DNA of 64,000 nucleotides from Mucilaginibacter defluvii (GCF_039543225.1 NZ_BAABJI010000002.1:1302001-1366000); one strand, 5' to 3'. Positions 42,785-53,138 are shown, counted from the first letter of the stretch. Notes: generated by a model not told the origin, from the sequence alone. Translations and numbers: made by a program.

Positions 42785-45700
42785 GTGGCTAAGGAATATA
42801 CGTTTTTACACAGCGACGGCGAACATGGCGAATTGATACGAACGACCGATTGGTCGGCAACAATTTTGGGCGACCCAGATACGTGGCCGGAAAGCCTGCG
42901 TTCAGCAGTGAGCATCGTACTTGGCTCCGGCTTTCCAATCGCGATCTATTGGGGGCCTGCGTTCAGCCTGATCTATAACGAACCTTGGAGCGCAATACCG
43001 GGTAAGAAACATCCCTGGGCGTTGGGCAAACCCGGTGAGGTAGTTTGGCCGGAAATATGGGCCGGATTACGGGAAGAATTTGAATCGGTACTATACCAGG
43101 GCGCCTCTTACCGCCGTCCGGACGCCCCCTTGTACATGCATCGTCATGGTTATACGGAAGAGTGTTACTTTGATTATACCCTTTCACCCATCAAGGCTGT
43201 AGACGGTTCAATTGGCGGCGTTTTCAATGCGGTCATCGAGACGACCTTCCGTGTTATTAACGACCGGCGAAACAAGCTGTTAACCGCGCTGATGAACAAT
43301 AAGAATGTCTCGCGTAATTTGAATGAGGCTGTTACACTCGTAACTGATATTTTGAAATCTTCGCAGGCTGATATTCCTTTTTTTGCGATTTACGGCCAGC
43401 GGAATAATGAGGACTTGCACGTTCTTTCCACAGAAGGTCTCTCGCCGGCAAACGAACCGGTGGTTTTTCGTGTGGATATAGAACATATAACTACGCAATT
43501 GAAAGGCTTAGTGCCGGATGTTACGGCGAGCTTTCCCGAGCCGATCACTAATTTTTGGCCAGAACCTGTTGAAGAAGCATTTGCTGCACCTCTTGCTAAA
43601 GATGAAGCAGAATTAAAAGGATACCTGCTTTGCGGCATCTCCGCCCGCAAACGTCTGGATGAAGACTACCGTCATTTTTTAGAAAGTGTGGCGCTTCATG
43701 CCGGCACTATTCTTAATAACGCGTTAGCATATGAGTTAGGGGAAGCGTATAACAATATACTGGCTTTAAATGAGGAGTTAAGCTCAGCCAATGAAGAACT
43801 GGCCGCTGTAAATGAAGAATTACAGCTAACACAGGACCATTTGAACAAACTTAACGATCAATTGGAAGAAAGGATACAGCAACGAACCAGGGAAGTGATA
43901 GGTGAACGCGATAAAATGCAACGCTTTTTAATGCAGGCGCCTGCGGGTATCTGCATCCTTTCCGGGCGCGAGCTGGTGTTCGAACTGGTCAATCAACCTT
44001 ACCAGGAACTTCTACCACAGCGCGAACTGCTTGGACGGCCGATTTTTGAGGCCGTGCCTGAAATCGAAGGTCAGCCTATTGGCGATATTTTGCGGAACGT
44101 GTATAGCTCCGGTGAACCGTATGAAGGCAGAGAAGTATTGATTCCGCTCACATCGCCGGGAAGCACCGAACTGGTCGATCGCTATTTCAATTTTTATTAC
44201 CAGCCAACGCAGGATGCGAACGGCAATGTAGAAGGCATCATTGCGTTTGTTTATGAAGTTACCGAACTGGTGGAAAGCCGAAAACATACGGAAAAGGTCG
44301 AGGCTGACCTCCGGGAATTGGTTATGACCTCACATTACCCGCTGATCATATTGCGTGGCCCCGAATATGTGATTGAAGTAGCTAACAAACAATTGGCAAC
44401 TTTATGGCATAAATCGCTGGAAGAAATCATTGGTCGTAAACTGCTGGATATTCTGCCCGAACTCGTCGATCAACCATTTCCGGCTTTACTTAAAAAAGTT
44501 TACGATACGGGCGAACCCTACGGTCAGGAAGAAGAAGTGTTCTTTGTTGACACGGAAGAAGGGCGGTTGATCAAATATGTCAGTTTTTATTATGATCCGA
44601 TACGGGACAGCAAGGGCGTGATCAACGGTATTATTGTTACAGCATCAGACATTACCGAGATGGTCAGGTCTCGGCAGTTACTTGAAGACAGTAATGCAGA
44701 GCAGCAGTCGCTTAACGAAGAGATTGCTGCTACGAACGAAGAACTGGCAACAACCAACGAAGAACTTAGTGAAACCCAGCAATTATTGGAGCGCACTATA
44801 GGCGGCCTGCAAGAAAGCGAAGGTCGCTTTCGCAACCTGATTCGCAATGCATCAACAGGTATCATCCTGTTGACCGGACCGGAGATGCGGACAGAGATCG
44901 TCAATGAAGCTTACGCGAACCTGATCGGGCGTTCAACAGATGAGATCACCGGCCGCCCACTATTTGAACTGATCCCTGAAACAGAGGAAGTTTTCCGGCC
45001 AATTATCGATGGGGTACGGTTAAGCGGTAAAGCCCGCTACCTGTATGACCAGCCTTTTAGCCTCTTCAAAAATGGTGAACTGATAAATATATTCCTGAAT
45101 GTGATATACCAGCCTTACCGTGAACAGGACAAAGGCGTTACCGGCGTGATGGTCTTGTGCCAGGAAGTGACCGAGCAGGTGAAGGCAAAGCAGCATATAC
45201 AGGCCAGTGAGCAGCGATTCCGCTTTATGCTGAACGCCATACCACAGCAGGTTTGGACGGCAACACCTGACGGGGCATTGAATTATGTTAACGACATCAT
45301 TTGTACAGATTTCGGTGAGGAATCCAGTGAAACGATAACCGGTTTAGGTTGGCAGGCTTATGTACATCCCGATGATTTGCCAGGCGCGCTGGAAAAATGG
45401 ACGCGATCACTGCACAATGGGCGCGAGTACCTTACAGAATTTCGCCTTAAATTTGCGGACGGAGAGTATTACTGGCACCTGGCAAGGGCGCTGCCATTAG
45501 TTGAAAACGATCAGATAGTAATGTGGCTTGGTACTAACACCAATATACACCAGCAAAAAACGAATGAGTATAAAAAAGATGAGTTCATCAGCATTGCCAG
45601 CCACGAGCTGAAAACACCGCTGACCACTGTTAAAGCCTTTTTCCAGCTGGCTAAACGCGAGATCAGCCAGCAGCCTAAGCTGGAGCCTTTCATTGTCAAG

Positions 45701-46654
45701 GCAGACCGGCAATTGGAACGCCTGGGCCGCCTGATCGAGGATCTTTTGGACGTTTCCCGTATCAATGCCGGCAAGATGACCTACAATAAAGAAAATTTCG
45801 ATTTCAGACAGATGCTACTGGATGTGGCAGAAAGCATTCAGCAAACCTCCATCCAGCACCACATCGATGTACAGATGGATTGTGATGTAACTTACCGCGG
45901 AGACCAGCATCGTATTGAACAGGTAATGACCAACCTGCTCAATAACGCGATCAAGTATTCTCCGGGCGCTGATAAAATCATGGTTCATTGCGAAAAGGAA
46001 AACCAGAATCTGATCGTGTCTGTACAGGATTTCGGCATTGGTATAGCAGAAGAGCACCTTAAAGGCTTATTCGACCGATTTTACCGTGTAGATAATTCGT
46101 CGGCCCGCTTCCAAGGATTAGGATTAGGCCTCTTCATCGCAGCTGAGATCGTTAAAAGGCATGGCGGCAGTTTCTGGATCGAGAGCCAGCCTGACCAAGG
46201 ATCTACTTTTTTCTTTTTGCTGCCATTGAGCGGCGTGCAAGAGTTCAAGGATATCGCCACAGACAACCGCACGTTCTATGAGGGCGATTTCATTACAATC
46301 CGTTATCAGCCGCAAGACCGCTACATGGATGTGGACTGGAAAGGTTACCAGAACTATGAATCGGTAACCAAGGGTTGCGAGATTATGCTGGATCTGATGC
46401 AAAAGAATAATTGCCACCTGGTGCTGAATGATAACACCTCAGTAAAAGGCAATTGGTCAGAAGCATCGGACTGGGGTGCGGAAGTGTGGTTCCCGGCAAT
46501 GGCCAAAGCGGGCTTGAAAAAGTTTGCCTGGATTTATTCACCCAGTACATTCAGCCGTATTGCGGCAGGCAAGAGTCTGCCGGATGAATACGATATCGTA
46601 CAGGTTGCCTTTTTTGACAAGAAAAATGTAGCCGCACAATGGCTGTTACAATAA
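42785..46654 (+). CDS. Multi-PAS sensor histidine kinase with C-terminal SpoIIAA-like domain
   Basis: 1289 residues from a GTG start; no membrane helix, so cytoplasmic. Order: PAS-like N-terminal module (1-150), GAF-like segment (155-320), coiled coil (325-375), two PAS domains (about 380-495 and 505-625), another coiled coil, then two more PAS (about 680-800 and 805-925). HisKA (H-box FISIASHELKTPLTTV, near 935) and HATPase (NNAIKYSPGADK, DFGIGI, GLGLGLFIAAEI) follow. Uniquely, about 135 residues come after the kinase (1155-1289: YEGDFITIRYQPQDRYMDVDWKGYQ ... KKNVAAQWLLQ). They look like the SpoIIAA/STAS-like fold found as a separate protein elsewhere. No receiver domain is attached. Input is probably several soluble signals. 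Confidence 0.85.
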   Translation: MAKEYTFLHSDGEHGELIRTTDWSATILGDPDTWPESLRSAVSIVLGSGFPIAIYWGPAFSLIYNEPWSAIPGKKHPWALGKPGEVVWPEIWAGLREEFESVLYQGASYRRPDAPLYMHRHGYTEECYFDYTLSPIKAVDGSIGGVFNAVIETTFRVINDRRNKLLTALMNNKNVSRNLNEAVTLVTDILKSSQADIPFFAIYGQRNNEDLHVLSTEGLSPANEPVVFRVDIEHITTQLKGLVPDVTASFPEPITNFWPEPVEEAFAAPLAKDEAELKGYLLCGISARKRLDEDYRHFLESVALHAGTILNNALAYELGEAYNNILALNEELSSANEELAAVNEELQLTQDHLNKLNDQLEERIQQRTREVIGERDKMQRFLMQAPAGICILSGRELVFELVNQPYQELLPQRELLGRPIFEAVPEIEGQPIGDILRNVYSSGEPYEGREVLIPLTSPGSTELVDRYFNFYYQPTQDANGNVEGIIAFVYEVTELVESRKHTEKVEADLRELVMTSHYPLIILRGPEYVIEVANKQLATLWHKSLEEIIGRKLLDILPELVDQPFPALLKKVYDTGEPYGQEEEVFFVDTEEGRLIKYVSFYYDPIRDSKGVINGIIVTASDITEMVRSRQLLEDSNAEQQSLNEEIAATNEELATTNEELSETQQLLERTIGGLQESEGRFRNLIRNASTGIILLTGPEMRTEIVNEAYANLIGRSTDEITGRPLFELIPETEEVFRPIIDGVRLSGKARYLYDQPFSLFKNGELINIFLNVIYQPYREQDKGVTGVMVLCQEVTEQVKAKQHIQASEQRFRFMLNAIPQQVWTATPDGALNYVNDIICTDFGEESSETITGLGWQAYVHPDDLPGALEKWTRSLHNGREYLTEFRLKFADGEYYWHLARALPLVENDQIVMWLGTNTNIHQQKTNEYKKDEFISIASHELKTPLTTVKAFFQLAKREISQQPKLEPFIVKADRQLERLGRLIEDLLDVSRINAGKMTYNKENFDFRQMLLDVAESIQQTSIQHHIDVQMDCDVTYRGDQHRIEQVMTNLLNNAIKYSPGADKIMVHCEKENQNLIVSVQDFGIGIAEEHLKGLFDRFYRVDNSSARFQGLGLGLFIAAEIVKRHGGSFWIESQPDQGSTFFFLLPLSGVQEFKDIATDNRTFYEGDFITIRYQPQDRYMDVDWKGYQNYESVTKGCEIMLDLMQKNNCHLVLNDNTSVKGNWSEASDWGAEVWFPAMAKAGLKKFAWIYSPSTFSRIAAGKSLPDEYDIVQVAFFDKKNVAAQWLLQ

Positions 46655-46673
46655 TGCAGGATGAGGCTATGGG

Positions 46674-46708
46674 GATGGTCAGGCAGAACTCGGGCTGACC
46701 ATCTTTAT
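46674..46708 (+). terminator. Intrinsic terminator after the large kinase gene
   Basis: GATGGTCAG (46674-46682) pairs with CTGACCATC (46695-46703), 12-nt loop, followed by TTTATAA. It lies 20 nt beyond the stop codon of the 1289-residue kinase gene. Confidence 0.7.
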
Positions 46709-46930
46709 AATTCACGCGTGAAATATTGCACTCAATGCAAACCACGCTGGTGTTTGCCGTTATTTGCTATGATCATACTGTTATCGCCTGTCAAGGAGTA
46801 TACGATGGTATACTCCAAACTGTCCGGCCATCTGGCATAGGTAATGGCTGTTTGCCTGCTGGTTAGCCTCATTTTACACGATACTTTATTTCACCGGACG
46901 CATCGGCTCACTTTATTTCCAAACAAGGTA

Positions 46931-49459
46931 TCATCTTACTAAACGCAACGTACGGAAACCTAATTTTGGCACCGAAAATTCAACTTGCGAACTGCCATTA
47001 CTTAGCTTTTTAACATTCACCTTCCCGGCATCACGATCATCAAGCTCAACTAATTGCGCTTGAGTTACTGCGAAATTTAGCTTTAAAGCCTTATTACCCG
47101 ATGCGCCTCCGGCATTGAATACTCGTAAAAGCAACCCTTTATCATCGGCAGTTACCGAGGTAATTGCTAAACCATTCTTCTCAATCTCAATTAGTGATCG
47201 ATTTGCTGATGCAAGTTTAGCATTTGATACCAATGCAAGCAATGGCTCATTCCAACCTGCGGAGGCCGACCAGATGCCAGCCTTATCCCACAAACCCACA
47301 TGCGGTAGCAAGGCATAGTGTATAGATGTTGGCCCATCTGTAAAATAATCCCGCCCCCATAAACCCATGCCCGAGTACTGCGTAACCAAACCCAGCGGAA
47401 AATTATTGCCATGCGTGTAGCTGGTGGTATGATCAGTAAACAGGGCTACGCCATAGCTGCCATCGCCGGCCATTACATCAACCCAGTTGAGTATCACATT
47501 ATTTTTGATGCTGTCCCAACTGTTAAAAAAGGTATTTTTAAGCTTACTTGTAGTTACCTCAAAAGGCGCATTTTTATAAACCTTTTGATCTTTTAAAGCC
47601 AGCGGGAACACGGTAAGCAGTTTATTGCTATCGTTATAAAAAGGCTTTTTATAGTCGGTCCATTTGTAATTGCTTTTATCAACATACTCGCCTACCCTAA
47701 CGTTGCGCTGCCAGTCGATATTTACACGCATATCAACAACGGGGTCATTGGCGGTCAGGCTGATGCGCTGCTTTACCTTGGTACCGGCAATGCTTGTAGC
47801 TATCAGCACCGTAGCTCGCACGGGGCCTTGCTCGGCAATGGTAATTTGAGCCTGAGAATTTTTTGTAGTTTTAAACCCTCCATCCTCATAAAAATTGCCG
47901 CGAAGCGAGTTAAAGTTGTTAACATTGCCTTTATCTACCAGTTCTTTTTTATAACGCTTATCGTACCAACCGGTAATACTACCACCGTTATTAGCATCTA
48001 TAGTCAAGCTATAAATATCCGATTCAAGAACGTACTTACCATCTGCCGACTTTGTAACCTTTACGCCTGCTGATGGCTTTGCTTTACCTTTTTCAAAGCT
48101 ATAAGTGGCATAACCAAATGAGGGTACATTGGCTACAAACAGCACGCTATCGCCATTTACTTGCGATGGAATGGCATTGCCCTTTGCATCTCTGATCACC
48201 ATACCTGCCGGGATAGCCACATTTACAGCCTGTTGCCTGCTGTGGCCCTGGGTATTATATACAATGATGTTATTACCGGCATTACCATTTGTTTTGTTGA
48301 ATGATGCCTGCACTATACTGTCACTTTGCCTGATGGTGTTGGCAGTCCAGCTTTTTACCTTGTCGGCCCAGGTATCACCCTTGTCGCCATTGTAGGGTAC
48401 TATCCAACAATCATGATGCTGCGATAGCATGAGGGTACGCCAGGCGTCATCAAAGTTAGCGGTTGGCTTGCTGTTGCTGCTTAACGCGGTTATCGCTGCA
48501 ACTTTCTCGGCCTGTAATATCTTGTTCTCGGCAGCACGAACCCTTCGTGCCAACTGCTGTGTAACCTGCGACCCCCAAACCAGGTTCACCAAAATATCTT
48601 CTTGGCTTAACCGCCAATCTGTTGCCCCTTCACCTTTTACAATCTGCTCAAAATAGTTGCGCCAGGTGGTATATTGCTTTCGCGTTACCGTATCTTTTTG
48701 ATCCAAAAAAGGCCCGTTCTTCCAGCCTGCATCTTGCAAGGTCATGCCGATTGGGTGCTTTATGCCGTATTTAAGGGCGGCGTTAATATAGTCAGGACTA
48801 TTATTCCAACCGATGGTTTGCCAGGTTGATCTTGGTTCGAGCTTTTCAATAGCATAACGTGGTACCGTGGTAATGCTGCTACCATCCGGACCGATCCAGT
48901 TAACCAGTTCACCTCCAAAAGCTTTGGTATATCCACCAAAACAGGTGTTGGGGTTTTTTAGCGATGCATATTTAAACCCATACGACAGTAATATCCCCGG
49001 CAAGGCATTGGTAAAACAAGGTTCTTCGGATGAATATGTATTGAATTGTATACCCGGGAAGGTAGCCTGTAATTTTTTGATTCCATAACCCAGCTGACGG
49101 ATAATGCTTTCGCCATCAATATTATACATATAGCTTTGGGCATAGGCCGGATTAACATATTCCACGCGCCCGTTAGCCGACTGATCATCCATTAGGGCTT
49201 TAAACTCAGTAAAGGCCTGTGGGTCAATCTTGGCGGCGCGATCCCAGGTTTCGGGTTCTATCTCCAGATTTATTTTCCAGTAAGGATTTTTGTTGAGCAT
49301 ATCCACCATAAAGCGGGTATTCCAGTCGGGATAATGGCCCCAAACACCGCCATGGTAACCATCAATAAAATACGCTTGTTGCGCATGGCTGTTAACACCA
49401 AGAGCAAGGGCAATTGTGGTATAAAAAAGTTTTATCCGGCTTTTGGTTACTGGCTTCAT
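46931..49459 (-). CDS. Secreted GH38-type alpha-mannosidase
   Basis: 842 residues with a signal peptide (about 1-26, FYTTIALALGVNSHAQ). The N-terminal catalytic region has YFIDGYHGGVWGHYPDWNTRFMVDML, the EEPCFTNALPG area and a bundle containing RAAENKILQAEK. The zinc/helix motif is LMLSQHHDCWIVPYNG, matching the H-H-D zinc-ligand motif of GH38. Large beta-sandwich domains follow (400-842) and end in LGFRTLRLV. Glycoside hydrolase family 38 removes alpha-linked mannose from glycans. The first zinc His-x-Asp motif is altered compared with classical enzymes (here H-G-G-V-W), so activity or specificity may differ. It lies next to a SusD remnant, suggesting a former polysaccharide utilisation locus. 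Confidence 0.8.
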   Translation of the reverse strand: MKPVTKSRIKLFYTTIALALGVNSHAQQAYFIDGYHGGVWGHYPDWNTRFMVDMLNKNPYWKINLEIEPETWDRAAKIDPQAFTEFKALMDDQSANGRVEYVNPAYAQSYMYNIDGESIIRQLGYGIKKLQATFPGIQFNTYSSEEPCFTNALPGILLSYGFKYASLKNPNTCFGGYTKAFGGELVNWIGPDGSSITTVPRYAIEKLEPRSTWQTIGWNNSPDYINAALKYGIKHPIGMTLQDAGWKNGPFLDQKDTVTRKQYTTWRNYFEQIVKGEGATDWRLSQEDILVNLVWGSQVTQQLARRVRAAENKILQAEKVAAITALSSNSKPTANFDDAWRTLMLSQHHDCWIVPYNGDKGDTWADKVKSWTANTIRQSDSIVQASFNKTNGNAGNNIIVYNTQGHSRQQAVNVAIPAGMVIRDAKGNAIPSQVNGDSVLFVANVPSFGYATYSFEKGKAKPSAGVKVTKSADGKYVLESDIYSLTIDANNGGSITGWYDKRYKKELVDKGNVNNFNSLRGNFYEDGGFKTTKNSQAQITIAEQGPVRATVLIATSIAGTKVKQRISLTANDPVVDMRVNIDWQRNVRVGEYVDKSNYKWTDYKKPFYNDSNKLLTVFPLALKDQKVYKNAPFEVTTSKLKNTFFNSWDSIKNNVILNWVDVMAGDGSYGVALFTDHTTSYTHGNNFPLGLVTQYSGMGLWGRDYFTDGPTSIHYALLPHVGLWDKAGIWSASAGWNEPLLALVSNAKLASANRSLIEIEKNGLAITSVTADDKGLLLRVFNAGGASGNKALKLNFAVTQAQLVELDDRDAGKVNVKKLSNGSSQVEFSVPKLGFRTLRLVR

Positions 49460-49691
49460 TAATGTTGTTCAATTTCTATAGTTCCCGTCGCCCTCCTTAA
49501 ATGGGGTTATTTGCTGTGAGGATGCGCAATTGTACAGCTTACTTAAAACAAGAAATGAGTAAACTTTTTTCAATATGATATGCGTGATCAATCCTGATAA
49601 AGGATGCGTTGTAAATATATTGGCTACGCCAAATATATATTATTCGGCATCAGCATAAAATTGATTTAGCAAATTTTTGCAAATCTATTTT

Positions 49692-50060
49692 TCAAGCGAA
49701 AACCGAGGCAAAACTTAACACATTGCTACGGTAAAATAAACTTAGATACCTCCTGGCGTAAGGAATGCGCACCGCCTTTAACTGGTAGTAATATGGATCG
49801 GTACGGTTATTAGTACATGGCGATACATCGGCGCAACCTGTAAAGTTAAGGCAAAAGGTAACCAGCAACTCGTTACGGCCATTGTTATCAGCGTACGAAG
49901 ATCTGCCTGACCGATACCTGCCGGAACCGCCGGCAACAATACCCCCAGCACGGACCCTGGTTACCGCATCGCAAACAGCGGGATCAGGCCCGGAAGCTTC
50001 ATTCTGCGCTTTGACATAACTTAATAAGACCTCGGCATAACGATAGAACTGATAAAGGCA
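49692..50060 (-). pseudogene. RagB/SusD C-terminal remnant
   Basis: The minus strand carries unmistakable SusD signatures spread over two frames. One frame has RYAEVLLSYVKAQNEASGPDP and AVTRVRA. The next frame continues LPAVPAGIGQADLRTLI, and the first then resumes with GRNELLVTF. In intact SusD proteins these are contiguous (RYAEVLLNYAEAQNEA...VRARAGMPALPAG...MR...I-x-N-ER-x-ELAFE). At least two frameshifts, and loss of the conserved RNER-ELAFE residues, mark it as degenerate. SusD proteins are surface glycan-binding partners of SusC transporters. No intact susC is next to it; the mannosidase gene at 46931 may be a survivor of the same locus. Confidence 0.75.
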
Positions 50061-50150
50061 ATAGCATAAAAAACATAATTTGAGGTGAATATGATCCTTT
50101 ATCAACTTTTTCGCGTTGACTTCGTAAAAGTGCACTAAAACCAATAATAC

Positions 50151-51365
50151 ATGGAGCATGGGATCAGCCCTTCTGAGCATAAGCTGCGTTCAATTATGCA
50201 GCACGCCCCGATAGCGTTATTTGAAATAGAAGAAAATGGCAGGATTGTAAGCATAAACCTGGTCGGCGAAAAATTACTTAACCCATTGTCCTCCGAAGAG
50301 TTGGCAGTCGGCTCAAATCTATTTCCGTGCTTAAACCTCATAAACCCAGACCTTAGTAACCGCATACGCGGCTTTAGTGAACCGGCTGGTTTAATTGTGC
50401 ATAACCTGCAATACAGCTTCTCATATCCAACGGGGGGCAACAAACACTTCCAGATTACGGTTACCAAGATGTTTGAAGACTGCGTTATCGTGAGTATGGA
50501 CGACCTGACCGATAAGCTTAAAGAAGAGCAGGCGCTAAAAATTGCACAGCAAGAAAAAGCCGTCGCGCAAGGAAAATACGAGATTGCGTCTGAAGTTATT
50601 CATGATATAGGCAACGCCATAGTCGGTTTTGGTTCGTATTTAACCCGCATTAACCGCATGCTGGAACATTATAACCAAGATAACTTACATAAAGTAGCCG
50701 TTTTTTTAAAGCAGCAACAGGAGCCCATTGGTAGCGCCATCGGCGCACCCAAAGCAGCGGCACTTATAGATATGATGGAGGCCATAAGCAAATCCTTAAG
50801 CGATAGTCAGGATGAACTGCAGCGATCAGTCACCGAGCAGCTACAGATCATTACCCACATTCAGGACATATTGAACATCCAGCGGCAATATGTGACCGGG
50901 CACGAATCACAGGAACGAAAACTGGTGAACCTAAAAGAGATTATTAATGATTGCCGCTCAATGGTGTTTGCGAACATGGAAAAGAAAGCAATCAGTTTAT
51001 CCTTAAATGTTCCGCTATCTCCGGTCGAGATCAAAGGTGACCGTACCAAGCTAATGCAGGTTTTACTGAATATTTTAAAAAACAGCATTGAGGCGATAGA
51101 AATGGATATTGGCGAAAAGAACATCGGCATAACACTTCAGGATTTGGGCGATACCGCAGCATTAACGATAACCGATACCGGCAAGGGATTCGACGATGAG
51201 ACTGCAGCGCATTTATTTGATCGGGGTTATACTACCAAAACAACCGGTACAGGATTAGGGCTCTATAATTGTAAAGCGATTATCGAAAGCCACTCAGGCA
51301 GTATTTCTATTCAAAGTAACGGCATCGATAAAGGCAGCAAAACCACTATTGAATTTAAAAAATAA
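50151..51365 (+). CDS. PAS-domain histidine kinase with HDIGN-type H-box
   Basis: 404 residues, cytoplasmic. A PAS domain occupies about 12-118 (IMQHAPIALFEIEENGRIVSINLVGEKLL). A coiled coil (about 118-150) leads to EVIHDIGNAIVGFGSYLTRI, a phosphoacceptor motif of the 'H-D/N-I/L-G-N' kind found in kinases lacking standard HisKA. A HATPase_c domain with NILKNSIEAI, DTGKGF and GTGLGLYNCK follows. It ends 24 nt before a receiver-kinase gene; the pair is probably co-transcribed and functionally linked. The signal it senses is unknown. Confidence 0.85.
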   Translation: MEHGISPSEHKLRSIMQHAPIALFEIEENGRIVSINLVGEKLLNPLSSEELAVGSNLFPCLNLINPDLSNRIRGFSEPAGLIVHNLQYSFSYPTGGNKHFQITVTKMFEDCVIVSMDDLTDKLKEEQALKIAQQEKAVAQGKYEIASEVIHDIGNAIVGFGSYLTRINRMLEHYNQDNLHKVAVFLKQQQEPIGSAIGAPKAAALIDMMEAISKSLSDSQDELQRSVTEQLQIITHIQDILNIQRQYVTGHESQERKLVNLKEIINDCRSMVFANMEKKAISLSLNVPLSPVEIKGDRTKLMQVLLNILKNSIEAIEMDIGEKNIGITLQDLGDTAALTITDTGKGFDDETAAHLFDRGYTTKTTGTGLGLYNCKAIIESHSGSISIQSNGIDKGSKTTIEFKK

Positions 51366-51389
51366 TTTTTTTCTGAAAGCATAAACAAA

Positions 51390-52961
51390 ATGAACGACGT
51401 AAACACCTCGGTATTGATCATTGATGATGAAGAACTGGTAAGAGACAATATTGAAGAGATTTTAGTGCCACGTAAGCAAAGCATTGAAAGTCATCAGATT
51501 AATCATGCGGCCAGCATCCTGTTTGATGAACCCTCCCCTATACTTGCTCCCCGAACCAGTAATATTCCCGTTTTCAGCGTACAAAAAGCCTCTAACGGTA
51601 AAGAAGGGCTCGAAAAAGTAATGACATCTATTGAAAATAGAAGCCCTTATGCGGTCATATTTTTGGACATGCGCATGCCGGGATGGGATGGCCTCGAAAC
51701 GGCTATGCAGATCAGGAAAGTTGACAGCAAAGCCGAGATCATATTTATAACGGCCTTTACTGACCGCTCAATTGAGGAGATTGTGGAACAGGCCGGGCAA
51801 AACGTAGGCTATCATTGCAAACCCTACGCCTCTGAAGAAATTATTCAGCTTGCAACCAAAGGCGTTACCGACTATAGCCGGCTGCGTAACCTGGAAAGCC
51901 TTATCGAATCTATATCCTCTATCGGCTTAAATGAACGGCAGTTAACGTCTCTACTGAAAAATATTTTAGATCAGTTAGCAACGACGATAGATACTGACAT
52001 GGCATTGCTTGGCAAGCTGCATGACGATTTTTCGTACGAAAAAGTATTGTCTATCGGTGCTATGGAAGAAAGGATTAACGTTAATGAACTGGTAACCCGA
52101 ATTAAGGGTATTGATATTTCAACTGACGAAGTAATTCAGATAGATGAGCTGGTACTTGCCCGCCTGAACGGCTATTCTGTGTTTGCTGTGCTTAAAAAGC
52201 AAGGGCGGTTAAAGACCGAAAAAATGTATCTGTTAAAGCTCTTTGTACAAAACGCAGCTCAAGCCATTCGCAATGCCGAAATGAACGAAGAATTGATGCG
52301 CAAAGAAAAACTATCTGCGGTGGGTAAAGCCATTGGCATGGTTATGCATGACCTACGCGTACCTATCAAAAACATACAACTCATCACCGGGCTTATGCGC
52401 GAAGAAGGCGAGGCAAGCGAATGGCTGGATCTGATCGATGGTTCGGCGGAGCAGGCCTCTGAAATATTTGAAGATTTTTTGGATTTCATCAGGGATACAC
52501 CTGTTAAAAAACAACCTGTAGAGCTTAAGCCGCTTTTAGAAACCGCGTTATTATCGCTGGCTGGAAAAGAAGGGTTTGAAAAAGTCCATGTCGATATCAA
52601 AGCTGCTGATAAATTGACTGTAATGGGTGATCAGAGTAAGCTTAAACGTGTCATGGTTAATTTGATAAACAATGCTGCTGAGGCACTCTTGAATACGTAT
52701 GCGAACACCCCCCGGATCGAGATCAGTGCGTGGGAGGATGCTAACCATGTTCTGTTTAAGATAAGGGATAACGGACCTGGAATACCTCCGGATTTATTAC
52801 GAACATTATTTGAGCCATTTGTTACCAAAAACAAGAGCAGTGGTACGGGTTTGGGCTTGGCCATTGTTAAACAATATGTAACTGCCCATGGCGGAGATAT
52901 TGTAGTTTCTAATAATAATGGAGCGATTTTTGAAATTAGAATACCAAAAAGCGCCATTTGA
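51390..52961 (+). CDS. Receiver-HATPase hybrid protein with an extended receiver loop
   Basis: A 523-residue protein. A receiver domain is at about 6-160 with acidic pocket IIDDEE (12-17), phosphoacceptor in IFLDMRMPGWDG (Asp about 92) and HCKPYA (Lys). Between the first helix and the second strand about 30 extra residues (RKQSIESHQINHAASILFDE...) are inserted. A GAF-like middle (about 185-285) follows, then a kinase core with VMHDLRVPIKNI as H-box (about 322) and HATPase motifs NNAAEALLN, DNGPGIP, GTGLGLAIVK. It is likely phosphorylated by, or hands phosphate to, the kinase encoded 24 nt upstream. No DNA-binding domain is present. Confidence 0.85.
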   Translation: MNDVNTSVLIIDDEELVRDNIEEILVPRKQSIESHQINHAASILFDEPSPILAPRTSNIPVFSVQKASNGKEGLEKVMTSIENRSPYAVIFLDMRMPGWDGLETAMQIRKVDSKAEIIFITAFTDRSIEEIVEQAGQNVGYHCKPYASEEIIQLATKGVTDYSRLRNLESLIESISSIGLNERQLTSLLKNILDQLATTIDTDMALLGKLHDDFSYEKVLSIGAMEERINVNELVTRIKGIDISTDEVIQIDELVLARLNGYSVFAVLKKQGRLKTEKMYLLKLFVQNAAQAIRNAEMNEELMRKEKLSAVGKAIGMVMHDLRVPIKNIQLITGLMREEGEASEWLDLIDGSAEQASEIFEDFLDFIRDTPVKKQPVELKPLLETALLSLAGKEGFEKVHVDIKAADKLTVMGDQSKLKRVMVNLINNAAEALLNTYANTPRIEISAWEDANHVLFKIRDNGPGIPPDLLRTLFEPFVTKNKSSGTGLGLAIVKQYVTAHGGDIVVSNNNGAIFEIRIPKSAI

Positions 52962-53138
52962 AATTTCATCATACATTACATAAAAGCCTGCGATAAGTTT
53001 GATTGTTTCTATATGTTAAATATCCTTCTATTTAACATACCTTCTGAATTAGGCGCTCGTGTTAAACCTGGTATCTCTCTAGCCGACCGTTGGTAAGACA
53101 AGCAAAGTAAGCAAGTATTTTCCTGTTTTGAGGGAAGA

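Noticed and set aside
49692..50180. 162-codon minus-strand ORF taken as an intact gene
   Set aside because: SusD signatures switch frames within it, so it is better described as a degenerate SusD remnant.
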